Part shown: positions 8,659 through 16,337 of the stretch, one piece after another | How the letters are laid out: the number at the start of each line of letters is the position of its first letter | Numbering within the stretch: the first letter of the stretch is position 1 | NCBI GenBank assembly: GCA_037132135.1 | Contig: JBAXPR010000003.1 | Coordinates: 19,837-83,836, forward strand | Length of the DNA: 64,000 bases | Direction of reading: 5' to 3' | From: BOG-933 sp037132135 | GTDB lineage: Bacteria > Pseudomonadota > Alphaproteobacteria > Azospirillales > Azospirillaceae | Position numbers and translations under genes: made by a program | The notes under the pieces: generated by a model | The model's database searches: none | Told to the model about the DNA's origin: nothing | The model's input: only the letters and a program-made list of their open reading frames with translations

Positions 8659-10485
8659 ATGCCTGAAGGAAGCGCGCTCAACCCCGGTTTCACGGTCACC
8701 ACCGGGCCGTTGCCGTCATCGCGGAAGATTTATCTTCCTGGGACGCTGTTTCCCGGCTTGCGGGTGGCGATGCGCGAGGTGGATCTGGCGCCGTCCTCGG
8801 GCGAGCAGCCGGTGCGGATTTACGATGCCTCCGGCCCCTATACCGATCCCACGGCGCAGATCGACATTCATGCCGGTTTGCCGGCGCTGCGCCGGGCCTG
8901 GATCGAGGCGCGCGGCGATGTCGAGGCCTATGACGGCCGGCCGATCCGGCCCGAGGATGATGGCGGCAAGGCCGGCGGCCCGGCCAATCTCGCCGAGTTC
9001 CCGCTTTCCAGCCGCCGCCTGCCGCTGCGCGCCAGACCCGGGCTGGCGGTGACCCAGATGGCCTACGCCCGGCGCGGCATCGTCACTCCCGAGATGGAGT
9101 ACATTGCGGTGCGCGAAAATCTCGGCCGCGATGCCTTGCGCGCTGCCGGGCAGGTCCGCGATGGCGAGAGCTTTGGTGCCGGCCTTCCCGATCATGTCAC
9201 GGGCGAGTTCGTACGCGACGAGGTGGCGCGCGGGCGGGCGATCATTCCGGCCAACATCAATCACCCGGAATCCGAGCCGATGATCATCGGCCGCAATTTT
9301 CTGGTCAAGATCAACGCCAACATCGGCAATTCCGCGGTCTCGTCCTCGATCGAGGAAGAGGTCGAAAAGATGGTCTGGGCGATCCGGTGGGGCAGTGACA
9401 CCGTGATGGACCTCTCGACCGGCCGCAACATCCACACCACCCGCGAATGGATCATCCGTAACTCGCCGGTGCCGATCGGCACCGTGCCGATCTATCAGGC
9501 GCTGGAAAAGGTCGGCAAGCCCGAGGAATTGACCTGGGAGATTTATCGCGACACCCTGATCGAGCAGTGCGAGCAGGGGGTGGATTACTTCACCATCCAC
9601 GCCGGTGTCCGCCTCGCCTATATTCCGCTGACCCTCAAGCGCACCACCGGCATCGTCTCGCGCGGCGGCGCGATCCTGGCCAAATGGTGCCTCGCCCACC
9701 ACCAGGAGAATTTCCTCTATACCCACTTCGAGGAGATTTGCGAGATTCTGCGCGCCTACGACGTCGGCTTCTCGCTGGGCGACGGGTTGCGCCCGGGTTC
9801 GCTGGCCGATGCCAACGACGCCGCCCAGTTCGCCGAGTTGGACACGCTCGGCGAGTTGACCCGGATCGCCTGGAAGCATGATTGTCAGGTCATGATCGAA
9901 GGCCCGGGCCATGTGCCGATGCACAAGATCCAGGAAAACATGACGAGGCAGCTGAAAATCTGCCACGAGGCACCGTTCTATACGTTGGGGCCGCTGACTA
10001 CCGATATCGCTCCCGGCTATGATCACATTACCAGCGCCATCGGCGCCGCCATGATCGGCTGGTTCGGTACCGCGATGCTGTGCTACGTCACGCCGAAAGA
10101 GCATCTCGGCCTGCCCGATCGCGAGGACGTGCGTCAGGGCGTCGTCGCCTACAAAATCGCCGCCCACGCCGCCGATCTGGCCAAGGGCCATCCCGCCGCG
10201 CGCCTCCGCGATGACGCTCTTTCGCGCGCCCGCTTCGAGTTCCGCTGGCGCGACCAGTTCAACCTCTCGCTCGACCCCGAAACCGCGATCCAGTTTCACG
10301 ACCAGACCCTGCCCGCCGAGGGCGCCAAGGTCGCCCATTTCTGCTCGATGTGCGGCCCCAAATTCTGCTCGATGAGCCTCACGCAAGACGTCAAGGCCGC
10401 CGCCGAGGCCGGCATGGCCGGCATGAGCGAAACCTTCAAGCAGAAGGGTGGCGAGATTTACCTCAAGGCGGAGGCGGCGGACTGA
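8659..10485 (+). CDS. thiC: Phosphomethylpyrimidine synthase (HMP-P synthase)
   Basis: ThiC is the radical-SAM-type enzyme that rearranges aminoimidazole ribotide to the thiamine pyrimidine. The 608-residue protein has the family-specific C-terminal cluster motif CSMCGPKFC (CX2CX4C, residues about 560) and the conserved PIGTVPIYQALEK, ITSAIGAA and GPGHVPMH blocks. I chose the ATG at 8659 with TGGAG eight bases upstream; a GTG at 8650 is in frame but overlaps that site. It lies 52 bases after thiG and ends before an intrinsic terminator, so it closes the riboswitch-controlled transcript. thiD and thiE are not in the window. Confidence 0.95.
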   Translation: MPEGSALNPGFTVTTGPLPSSRKIYLPGTLFPGLRVAMREVDLAPSSGEQPVRIYDASGPYTDPTAQIDIHAGLPALRRAWIEARGDVEAYDGRPIRPEDDGGKAGGPANLAEFPLSSRRLPLRARPGLAVTQMAYARRGIVTPEMEYIAVRENLGRDALRAAGQVRDGESFGAGLPDHVTGEFVRDEVARGRAIIPANINHPESEPMIIGRNFLVKINANIGNSAVSSSIEEEVEKMVWAIRWGSDTVMDLSTGRNIHTTREWIIRNSPVPIGTVPIYQALEKVGKPEELTWEIYRDTLIEQCEQGVDYFTIHAGVRLAYIPLTLKRTTGIVSRGGAILAKWCLAHHQENFLYTHFEEICEILRAYDVGFSLGDGLRPGSLADANDAAQFAELDTLGELTRIAWKHDCQVMIEGPGHVPMHKIQENMTRQLKICHEAPFYTLGPLTTDIAPGYDHITSAIGAAMIGWFGTAMLCYVTPKEHLGLPDREDVRQGVVAYKIAAHAADLAKGHPAARLRDDALSRARFEFRWRDQFNLSLDPETAIQFHDQTLPAEGAKVAHFCSMCGPKFCSMSLTQDVKAAAEAGMAGMSETFKQKGGEIYLKAEAAD

Positions 10486-10501
10486 AGGCCGTCCTTTGGC
10501 G

Positions 10502-10528
10502 GAGCCGGGGGCGTCGCTCCCGGCTTTT
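10502..10528 (+). terminator. Intrinsic terminator after thiC
   Basis: An 8-base stem AGCCGGGG at 10503-10510 pairs, with one mismatch, with CTCCCGGCT at 10516-10524, and is followed by TTTT. It lies 17 bases after the thiC stop, so it probably ends the thiamine operon. Confidence 0.75.
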
Positions 10529-10602
10529 GCGTCCCCGGCCGGGCAATCCCGCCGAGTCGGCCAAGGCGGCCCCGCGACGGGTTAAGCCGAATTGGCGATG
10601 GA

Positions 10603-10630
10603 TTGACAGAGTGAGCATATGTTACGCTCA
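10603..10630 (+). promoter_or_regulatory. Possible promoter/operator before the 152-residue gene
   Basis: A perfect -35 box TTGACA stands at 10603-10608. Overlapping the region downstream is an inverted repeat, TGAGC at 10612-10616 and GCTCA at 10626-10630. No good -10 box is found at 16-18 bases, so the promoter assignment is tentative. It lies between the thiC terminator and the next gene. Confidence 0.3.
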
Positions 10631-10696
10631 TGGCCACATCACCGGACGTGACGGCTCGTCTCTTGGGCCGGATACCGGATCGGTCGGGGAGGGCGG

Positions 10697-11155
10697 ATGG
10701 TTGAACCGGGCGAGGCCGGGTACACCGGCGTGGCGGATACGGGGTTCCTGGCGGCCGCCGGGCTTGCGAAGACGCCGTCAGCCGCGGCCCGCAGTCAGGC
10801 CGAACTGGTGGCCATGGTGCATATCCGGGCCGCGGGCGGCCTCTGGCACCGCCAGGGCGGCGGGCGCTTGGCCATGGCCCACCGACTGGCGGCGTCGCTG
10901 CTGTTCTCTCTGATTGCGCCGTCGTCCCGGCACTGGCGGCTGTCGCCGCTGGTGCGTGATATCGTCGCTCTTGGCGCCGCGGAGGTGCCGGGCAGCGTCA
11001 CCGAACTGGCCTCTCTGGTTTCGCCCCTGGCCGGCGAGCCCTATCTTTCGGTGGTGGCGGCCACGGCCGGGGATATCGCCACCGCCGACCGGCGTTACCA
11101 GGAGGTGATCAGCCTTGCCTCGGCGATCGCCCGCGAGGTCGCGGCGCTGCCGTGA
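10697..11155 (+). CDS. Hypothetical protein, 152 residues
   Basis: I do not recognise this protein. It is Ala-rich and mostly helical, with no signal peptide, no cysteines and no convincing membrane segment; the stretch HRLAASLLFSLIAPSS is only weakly hydrophobic. A GGGGAGGG ribosome-binding site sits just before the ATG. It is isolated between the thiC terminator and a likely promoter for fabD, so its neighbours give no clue to its job. Confidence 0.5.
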   Translation: MVEPGEAGYTGVADTGFLAAAGLAKTPSAAARSQAELVAMVHIRAAGGLWHRQGGGRLAMAHRLAASLLFSLIAPSSRHWRLSPLVRDIVALGAAEVPGSVTELASLVSPLAGEPYLSVVAATAGDIATADRRYQEVISLASAIAREVAALP

Positions 11156-11183
11156 TCCTTGGCGGCCTGCGGCTTGTGTGCCC

Positions 11184-11211
11184 TTGACTTGCTGCGGCAA
11201 CGCGGTATGAC
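11184..11211 (+). promoter_or_regulatory. Probable sigma-70 promoter for the fab cluster
   Basis: TTGACT at 11184-11189 and TATGAC at 11206-11211 are separated by 16 bases, and lie about 85 bases before the fabD start. This is inferred from consensus only. Confidence 0.45.
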
Positions 11212-11294
11212 TGATCGGCGTCTTTGCCGGTGCCGGCGGGCGCGCGGGCCAGTGGCGGCGGCCCTTGGGTGCGGCCAGAGAGCAGATGGACATC

Positions 11295-12242
11295 ATGACA
11301 CGGGCGTTGGTGTTTCCGGGGCAGGGCAGCCAGGCGGTGGGCATGGGGCGCGAACTGGCCGAGGCGTTTACCGACGCCAGGCTGGTGTTTGACGAGGTCG
11401 ACGACGCGCTCGGCCAGAAGCTGTCGAAACTGATGGCCGAAGGGCCGGAAGCTGATCTGGTTCTCACCGAAAACGCCCAGCCGGCCCTGATGGCGGTGTC
11501 GCTGGCGGTGGTCGCGGTGCTGCAGAAGCAGGGCGGGCTCGAGATCGCCAGGGTGGCGCGCTTCGTTGCCGGCCACTCGCTCGGAGAATATTCGGCGCTG
11601 TGCGCCGCCGGGACCTTCACCCTTGCCGACGCCGCGCGCCTGCTCAAGCTGCGCGGCCGGTCGATGCAGAAGGCGGTGCCGGTCGGGCAGGGTGCGATGG
11701 CGGCGCTGATGGGAGCCGACCTCGAGGCCGCCCAGGCGATCGCCGCCGAGGCCGCGGCCGAGACCGGCAAGGTCTGTGCCGCCGCCAATGACAACGCGCC
11801 GGGGCAGGTGGTGATCAGCGGCGACGCCGAGGCGGTCGATCGCGCCATCGCCATAGCCGCCGCCAAGGGGTTCAAGCGCGCGGTCAAGCTGCCGGTGAGC
11901 GCGCCCTTCCACTGTCCCTTGATGCAGCCGGCGGCCGACGCGATGGCCGAGGCGCTGGCCGGGGTGGCCATGAAGCCGCCGGTGGTGCCGGTGGTGGCCA
12001 ACGTCATCGCCCGCGCGATCAGCGATCCCGACGAGATCCGCGCCCGGCTGGTCGAACAGGTGTGCGGCGTGGTGCGCTGGCGGGAAAGCATGCTTTATGT
12101 CAAGGCCGAGGGGGTGAATACCCTGGTCGAACTGGGCAGCGGCAAGGTTCTGACCGGCCTTGCCAAGCGCATCGACAAGGAACTGGTCGGGGTTTCGGTC
12201 CAGACTCCGGCCGACATCGAGTCTTTCCTGCGGACCTTGTGA
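11295..12242 (+). CDS. fabD: Malonyl-CoA:ACP transacylase
   Basis: FabD loads malonate onto acyl carrier protein for type II fatty-acid synthesis. The 315-residue protein starts MTRALVFPGQGSQAVGMG, with the FPGQGSQ family signature, and has the nucleophile elbow GHSLGEYSAL around residues 95-104. The GAPFHC-type segment appears as SAPFHCPLMQ, whose His completes the catalytic pair. I start at 11295 because family members begin here; an ATG at 11286 is equally in frame and would add MDI. It leads a plus-strand cluster fabD-fabG-acpP-fabF-mltG. Confidence 0.95.
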   Translation: MTRALVFPGQGSQAVGMGRELAEAFTDARLVFDEVDDALGQKLSKLMAEGPEADLVLTENAQPALMAVSLAVVAVLQKQGGLEIARVARFVAGHSLGEYSALCAAGTFTLADAARLLKLRGRSMQKAVPVGQGAMAALMGADLEAAQAIAAEAAAETGKVCAAANDNAPGQVVISGDAEAVDRAIAIAAAKGFKRAVKLPVSAPFHCPLMQPAADAMAEALAGVAMKPPVVPVVANVIARAISDPDEIRARLVEQVCGVVRWRESMLYVKAEGVNTLVELGSGKVLTGLAKRIDKELVGVSVQTPADIESFLRTL

Positions 12243-12295
12243 TCCCTCCTGCCTTTTTGTCTTCTCCTTTCTCTTCGGACGGAATGATCGTGGCC

Positions 12296-13042
12296 ATGTT
12301 CGATCTCGGTGGAAAAACGGCACTGGTGACCGGAGCTTCGGGTGGAATCGGTGCCGCCATCGCGCGGGCGCTGTTTGCCCGGGGTGCGATGGTGGCGCTT
12401 TCGGGTACCCGCATCGAGGCGCTGGAAGCGCTGGCGGCGGAGTTGGGCGGTGGTGAGCGGGTGCTGATCGTGCCGGGCAATCTCGCTGATGCCGCCGCGA
12501 CCGAAGCCCTCTTCAAGGCCGCCGAGGCGGCGCTGGGCGGCAAGGTCGACATCCTGGTCAACAATGCCGGCCTGACCCGCGACGGTCTGGCCATGCGCAT
12601 GAAGGACGAGGACTGGCAGGCGGTGCTCGATGTCAACCTCACCGCCGGCTTCCGGCTGGCGCGGGCAGCCTTGCGCGGCATGATGAAGCGGCGCTGGGGC
12701 CGGATCATCGGCATCACCTCGATCGTCGGGGTGACCGGCAATCCGGGGCAGGCCAATTACGCCGCCTCCAAGGCCGGCATGATCGGCATGTCGAAGGCGC
12801 TGGCGGCCGAAGTCGCCTCGCGCGGCATCACCGTGAACTGCGTTGCGCCCGGCTTCATCGCGACGCCGATGACCGACGCGCTGGAGGCGGCGCAGAAGGA
12901 CAAGCTGATCGGCGCGGTGCCGGCCGGTCGTCTCGGGGTGCCGGCCGATATCGCGGCGGGTGTGCTCTACCTCGCCAGCGAGGAGGCGGCCTACGTGACC
13001 GGTCAGACATTGCATATCAACGGTGGCATGGCCATGATCTGA
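12296..13042 (+). CDS. fabG: 3-oxoacyl-ACP reductase
   Basis: FabG reduces 3-ketoacyl-ACP with NADPH. The 248-residue short-chain dehydrogenase has TGASGGIG for cofactor binding near the N-terminus, NNAG in the middle and the catalytic Ser-Tyr-Lys in TSIVGVTGNPGQANYAASKAG. The C-terminus HINGGMAMI is typical. The start is uncertain between ATG codons at 12284 and 12296; the latter gives MFDLGGKTALVTG, the usual alphaproteobacterial N-terminus. It follows fabD by 53 bases. Confidence 0.95.
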   Translation: MFDLGGKTALVTGASGGIGAAIARALFARGAMVALSGTRIEALEALAAELGGGERVLIVPGNLADAAATEALFKAAEAALGGKVDILVNNAGLTRDGLAMRMKDEDWQAVLDVNLTAGFRLARAALRGMMKRRWGRIIGITSIVGVTGNPGQANYAASKAGMIGMSKALAAEVASRGITVNCVAPGFIATPMTDALEAAQKDKLIGAVPAGRLGVPADIAAGVLYLASEEAAYVTGQTLHINGGMAMI

Positions 13043-13055
13043 CCCCGGTCGGCGT

Positions 13056-13072
13056 GGTGCGCGGAGCGCACC
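13056..13072 (+). other. Perfect hairpin between fabG and acpP
   Basis: GGTGCGC and GCGCACC flank a GGA loop, starting 13 bases after the fabG stop. There is no T-run, so it is more likely a processing or stability element than a terminator. acpP mRNA is usually far more abundant than its upstream genes, which fits. Confidence 0.4.
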
Positions 13073-13231
13073 CTCGGGGATGCTGGTCAATCGTGGCGAT
13101 CTGTGGTAGGTGACGTGACTTTTTCGGGCGACCGGGCACGTCTAAAGCGGGATCGTGGCGGCGCCGGTCGTGCCGCTTCGTCGTCGGGAAACCGGCTCTT
13201 TGTCGATGGAACAGGAAAAAGGTAAAACAAC

Positions 13232-13474
13232 ATGAGCGGTGATATTGCCGAGCGCGTTAAGAAGATCGTCGTCGAGCATCTCGGCGTCGAGGAGTCGAAG
13301 GTGGTGGAGAATGCCAGTTTCATCGACGATCTGGGCGCGGACAGCCTGGATACCGTCGAGCTGGTCATGGCTTTTGAAGAAGAGTTCGGCTGCGAGATTC
13401 CGGACGACGCCGCCGAAAAGATTCTGACGGTCAAGGACGCCATCACCTTCATCTCGGCGCACGCCCAGTCCTGA
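13232..13474 (+). CDS. acpP: Acyl carrier protein
   Basis: This is the 80-residue acidic ACP that carries growing acyl chains on 4'-phosphopantetheine. The attachment site is the Ser of GADSLDTVELVMAFEEEF near residue 38. The four-helix pattern and the IPDDAAEKILTVKDAI segment match housekeeping ACP. It lies between fabG and fabF with gaps of about 190 and 100 bases, each containing a GC-rich hairpin, so it may also be transcribed alone. Confidence 0.97.
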   Translation: MSGDIAERVKKIVVEHLGVEESKVVENASFIDDLGADSLDTVELVMAFEEEFGCEIPDDAAEKILTVKDAITFISAHAQS

Positions 13475-13505
13475 TCGGGATGGACGTTCGGGTAACTGCG
13501 GTTCA

Positions 13506-13534
13506 CGGGCCCCGGCACTAGCGTCGCCGGGCCC
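13506..13534 (+). other. GC-rich inverted repeat between acpP and fabF
   Basis: CGGGCCCCGGC at 13506-13516 pairs with GCCGGGCCCG at 13525-13534, with one bulged C. There is no T-run. It could act as a partial terminator or as a 3' end stabiliser for acpP mRNA. Confidence 0.4.
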
Positions 13535-13575
13535 GGCCGCAGTGGGGATTCACGGGAAGAACATCGGAAACTGCC

Positions 13576-14841
13576 ATGAGACGTGTCGTGGTAACCGGTC
13601 TCGGGATGGTGACGCCTCTCGGAGTCGGGCACAGGAACAACTGGTCGCGGCTGGTGAACTCCGAATCGGGCATCAGCGGGATCACCCGCTTCGATGTCTC
13701 CGATCTGGCGGCAAAAATCGCAGGGCAGGTGCCTCGCGGTGAAACCGCCGCGGGTCTCTTCAATGCCGACGACTATGTGCCGCCCAAGGACCAGCGCAAG
13801 ATCGATGACTTTATCCTCTATGCGATGGGCGCGGCGGCTGAAGCGGTGGTCGACTCCGGCTGGAATCCTCAGGACGAAGAGTCCCAGGAGCGCACCGGGG
13901 TGATGATCGGTTCGGGCATCGGCGGCCTTCCCGGCATCGCGGAGGGTGCGATCCTGCTCAAGGAGAAGGGGCCGCGGCGGGTCTCGCCGTTCTTCATCCC
14001 CTCCTGCCTGATCAACCTCGCATCCGGGCAGGTTTCGATCAAGTATGGCTTCAAGGGGCCGAACCACGCGGTGGTCACCGCCTGCTCCTCGGGTGCCCAC
14101 GCCATCGGCGACGCCGCTCGGTTGATTCAGTTCGACGATGCCGACGTGATGTTCGCGGGCGGTGCCGAAAGCGCGCTGTGCCGGCTCGGTCTGGCCGGTT
14201 TCGCGGCGGCCAAGGCGCTCTCGACCGGCTACAACGACACGCCCGAAAAGGCGTCGCGGCCCTATGATCAGGGGCGGGACGGCTTTGTGATGGGCGAAGG
14301 TGCCGGGATCGTGGTGCTGGAAGAGTTGGAGCACGCCAAGAAGCGGGGCGCGCACATCTATGCCGAGATCGTCGGTTACGGCATGTCGGGCGACGCCTAC
14401 CACATCACCTCACCGCCGGAAAACGGCAATGGCGGTTTCCGCTCGATGCGGATGGCGCTGAAGCGGGCCGGGCTGGATCCGTCGGAAATCGATTACATCA
14501 ACGCTCACGGCACCTCGACGCCGGTCGGCGACGAGATCGAACTTGGCGCGGTCAAGCGGCTCTTCGGCCCGGCGATCGAAACCGTGTCGATGTCCTCGAC
14601 CAAGTCGGCGATCGGCCATCTCCTGGGCGCCGCCGGGGCGGTGGAGGCGATCTACTCGATCAAGACCATCACCGAGGGTCTGCTGCCGCCGACCCTCAAT
14701 CTGGAAAACCCCTCGGAAAGCTGCAAAGGCGTGGATCTGGTACCGAAGGTGGCCAAGGAAAAGAAGGTGCGGGCGGCGCTTTCCAACTCCTTCGGCTTCG
14801 GCGGCACCAACGCCTCGGTGGTGTTCAAGGCCTTCTCCTAG
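13576..14841 (+). CDS. fabF: 3-oxoacyl-ACP synthase II
   Basis: FabF elongates acyl-ACP by decarboxylative condensation with malonyl-ACP. The 421-residue thiolase-fold protein has the nucleophilic Cys in VTACSSGAHAIGDA, the first catalytic His in INAHGTSTPVGD, and the second in KSAIGHLLGAAGAVEA, followed by the glycine-rich NSFGFGGTNAS. It begins MRRVVVTGLGMVTPLG as expected. The stop is 14 bases before the mltG start. Confidence 0.97.
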   Translation: MRRVVVTGLGMVTPLGVGHRNNWSRLVNSESGISGITRFDVSDLAAKIAGQVPRGETAAGLFNADDYVPPKDQRKIDDFILYAMGAAAEAVVDSGWNPQDEESQERTGVMIGSGIGGLPGIAEGAILLKEKGPRRVSPFFIPSCLINLASGQVSIKYGFKGPNHAVVTACSSGAHAIGDAARLIQFDDADVMFAGGAESALCRLGLAGFAAAKALSTGYNDTPEKASRPYDQGRDGFVMGEGAGIVVLEELEHAKKRGAHIYAEIVGYGMSGDAYHITSPPENGNGGFRSMRMALKRAGLDPSEIDYINAHGTSTPVGDEIELGAVKRLFGPAIETVSMSSTKSAIGHLLGAAGAVEAIYSIKTITEGLLPPTLNLENPSESCKGVDLVPKVAKEKKVRAALSNSFGFGGTNASVVFKAFS

Positions 14842-14855
14842 GGCGGCCGGCTTAG

Positions 14856-15863
14856 ATGGGCGCGGTATTGAAGACAATGCTCCGGTGGTTTGCCGGAGCA
14901 TTTTCTTTTGTTCTTGTGCTGGTGCTGGCGGCGGTCTGGCTCGGCGTCGAACTGCGGCGGCCGGGACCGCTGGCAGAGGACAAGACCATCGTGATTCAGC
15001 GCGGTGCCGGCGTCGGCTCGATCGGCCATACCCTGGCCGAGGCCGGGGTGGTCCGGGCGGCGCTGCTGTTTGAACTGGCGGCCGGGCTGGCGCGCTTTCG
15101 CGGCGAGCACCAGATGCGGGCCGGCGAATATGTCTTCGCCAAGGGCGAGAGCGTGCTCGGGATCGTCGAGCAGATGCTCCACGGCCGCACCCTGGTTCAC
15201 CGCTTCAGTGTCATCGAGGGGGTGACGGTGGCCCAGGTGGTGACGGCGCTGCGGGCCGAACCGGCGCTGGCCGGCGAGATCGCCGAGGTGCCCGAGGATG
15301 GCAGCCTCTTGCCCGACACCTACCATTTTTCTCTTGGCGACGGCCGGGCGGCGCTGCTCCAGCGCATGCACGCGGCGATGACCGCCACCATCGCCGATCT
15401 CTGGTCGGGCCGGGCGGTCGGTTTGCCGCTCGAGACCCAGGGCGCGGCGGTGGTGCTGGCCTCGATCGTCGAGAAGGAAACCGCCCAGCCCGGAGAACGC
15501 GCCCGCATTGCCGGGGTGTTTTACAATCGGCTGGCGTCAGGCATGCGCCTGCAGTCGGACCCGACGGTGATCTATGCCCTGACCGGCGGCAAGGGACCGC
15601 TGGGGCGACCGCTCAGTCAGGCCGACTGGCATGTCGACTCGCCCTTCAACACCTATCAGATCGACGGCCTGCCGCCGAAGCCGATCGGCAATCCTGGCCG
15701 GGCCAGCCTCTCGGCGGTGCTCAACCCCGAGCGCCACGAGTTCTTGTATTTCGTCGCCGACGGCAGCGGCGGTCACGCCTTCGCCAAGACCCTGGCCGAG
15801 CACAACCGCAACGTCGCCCACTGGCGCCAGCGTCAACGCGAGCACGAGCACGGCGGGCCGTGA
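14856..15863 (+). CDS. mltG: Endolytic peptidoglycan transglycosylase MltG
   Basis: MltG cleaves nascent glycan strands and sets their length at the cytoplasmic membrane. The 335-residue protein has an N-terminal membrane anchor (residues about 12-33), then a periplasmic LysM-like and YceG catalytic region with the essential Glu in ASIVEKET. SDPTVIYALTG, YQIDGLPPKPIGNPG and FVADGSGGHAF follow. It is the usual neighbour of fabF in Proteobacteria. A strong terminator-like hairpin lies inside its first 16 codons. It converges on a response-regulator gene with 10 bases between stops. Confidence 0.93.
   Translation: MGAVLKTMLRWFAGAFSFVLVLVLAAVWLGVELRRPGPLAEDKTIVIQRGAGVGSIGHTLAEAGVVRAALLFELAAGLARFRGEHQMRAGEYVFAKGESVLGIVEQMLHGRTLVHRFSVIEGVTVAQVVTALRAEPALAGEIAEVPEDGSLLPDTYHFSLGDGRAALLQRMHAAMTATIADLWSGRAVGLPLETQGAAVVLASIVEKETAQPGERARIAGVFYNRLASGMRLQSDPTVIYALTGGKGPLGRPLSQADWHVDSPFNTYQIDGLPPKPIGNPGRASLSAVLNPERHEFLYFVADGSGGHAFAKTLAEHNRNVAHWRQRQREHEHGGP
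14876..14915 (+). terminator. Terminator-like hairpin inside the 5' end of mltG
   Basis: The 10-base arms AATGCTCCGG at 14876-14885 and CCGGAGCATT at 14893-14902 are perfect, with a 7-base loop, followed by TTCTTTTGTTCTT. This is a textbook intrinsic terminator, yet it encodes residues 7-16 of MltG, the start of its membrane segment. It may attenuate readthrough from the abundant fab transcript into mltG. Confidence 0.6.
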
Positions 15864-15873
15864 CGGCCGCGGC

Positions 15874-16332
15874 TCAGGGCCGCTTCTGGCGCTGGGGGTT
15901 GCGGACGATGCCGAACCAGTAATCCTCGATGCCGTGAATGGCGTGAAACAGCTTGTCGATGTCAACCGGCTTGGTCACGAAGCCGGCGGCACCGAGGTCG
16001 TAAGTCTGCAGCACATCGTTTTCGACGTCGGAGGTGGTCAGCACCACCACCGGAATCCGGGCCAGCACCGGGTCGCTCTTGATCGCCTTCAAGGTTTCCC
16101 GGCCGTTCATCCGCGGCATGTTGAGGTCGAGCAGTACCAGATCGGGGGTTGGCGCCCGGCTGAATTCGGGTTTGCTCCGGCGCAGGAAGGCCATCGCCTC
16201 CAAGCCGTCCTTGGCCTCGTGGCTGCGGCAGATGAAATGCCCGTCGGCGATCGCCGCCTTGATCAGCTCGATATCGCCCGGTTCGTCATCGACGATCAGA
16301 ATCTCGAAGCTGCCGATATAGGTCTCAACCAT
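15874..16332 (-). CDS. Single-domain response regulator (Rcp1/CheY type)
   Basis: This 152-residue receiver has the acidic pocket VDDEPGD, the phospho-acceptor Asp in LVLLDLNMPRMNG, the conserved Thr in VVVLTTSD and the Lys in FVTKPVD. There is no output domain. The extended loop before the Asp is typical of regulators paired with phytochrome-type kinases such as Rcp1. It lies 5 bases after the kinase gene at 16338 and ends the five-gene minus-strand operon, so that kinase is the likely phosphodonor. It must act by protein contact, as it has no DNA-binding part. Confidence 0.88.
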   Translation of the reverse strand: MVETYIGSFEILIVDDEPGDIELIKAAIADGHFICRSHEAKDGLEAMAFLRRSKPEFSRAPTPDLVLLDLNMPRMNGRETLKAIKSDPVLARIPVVVLTTSDVENDVLQTYDLGAAGFVTKPVDIDKLFHAIHGIEDYWFGIVRNPQRQKRP

Positions 16333-16337
16333 CGCCG

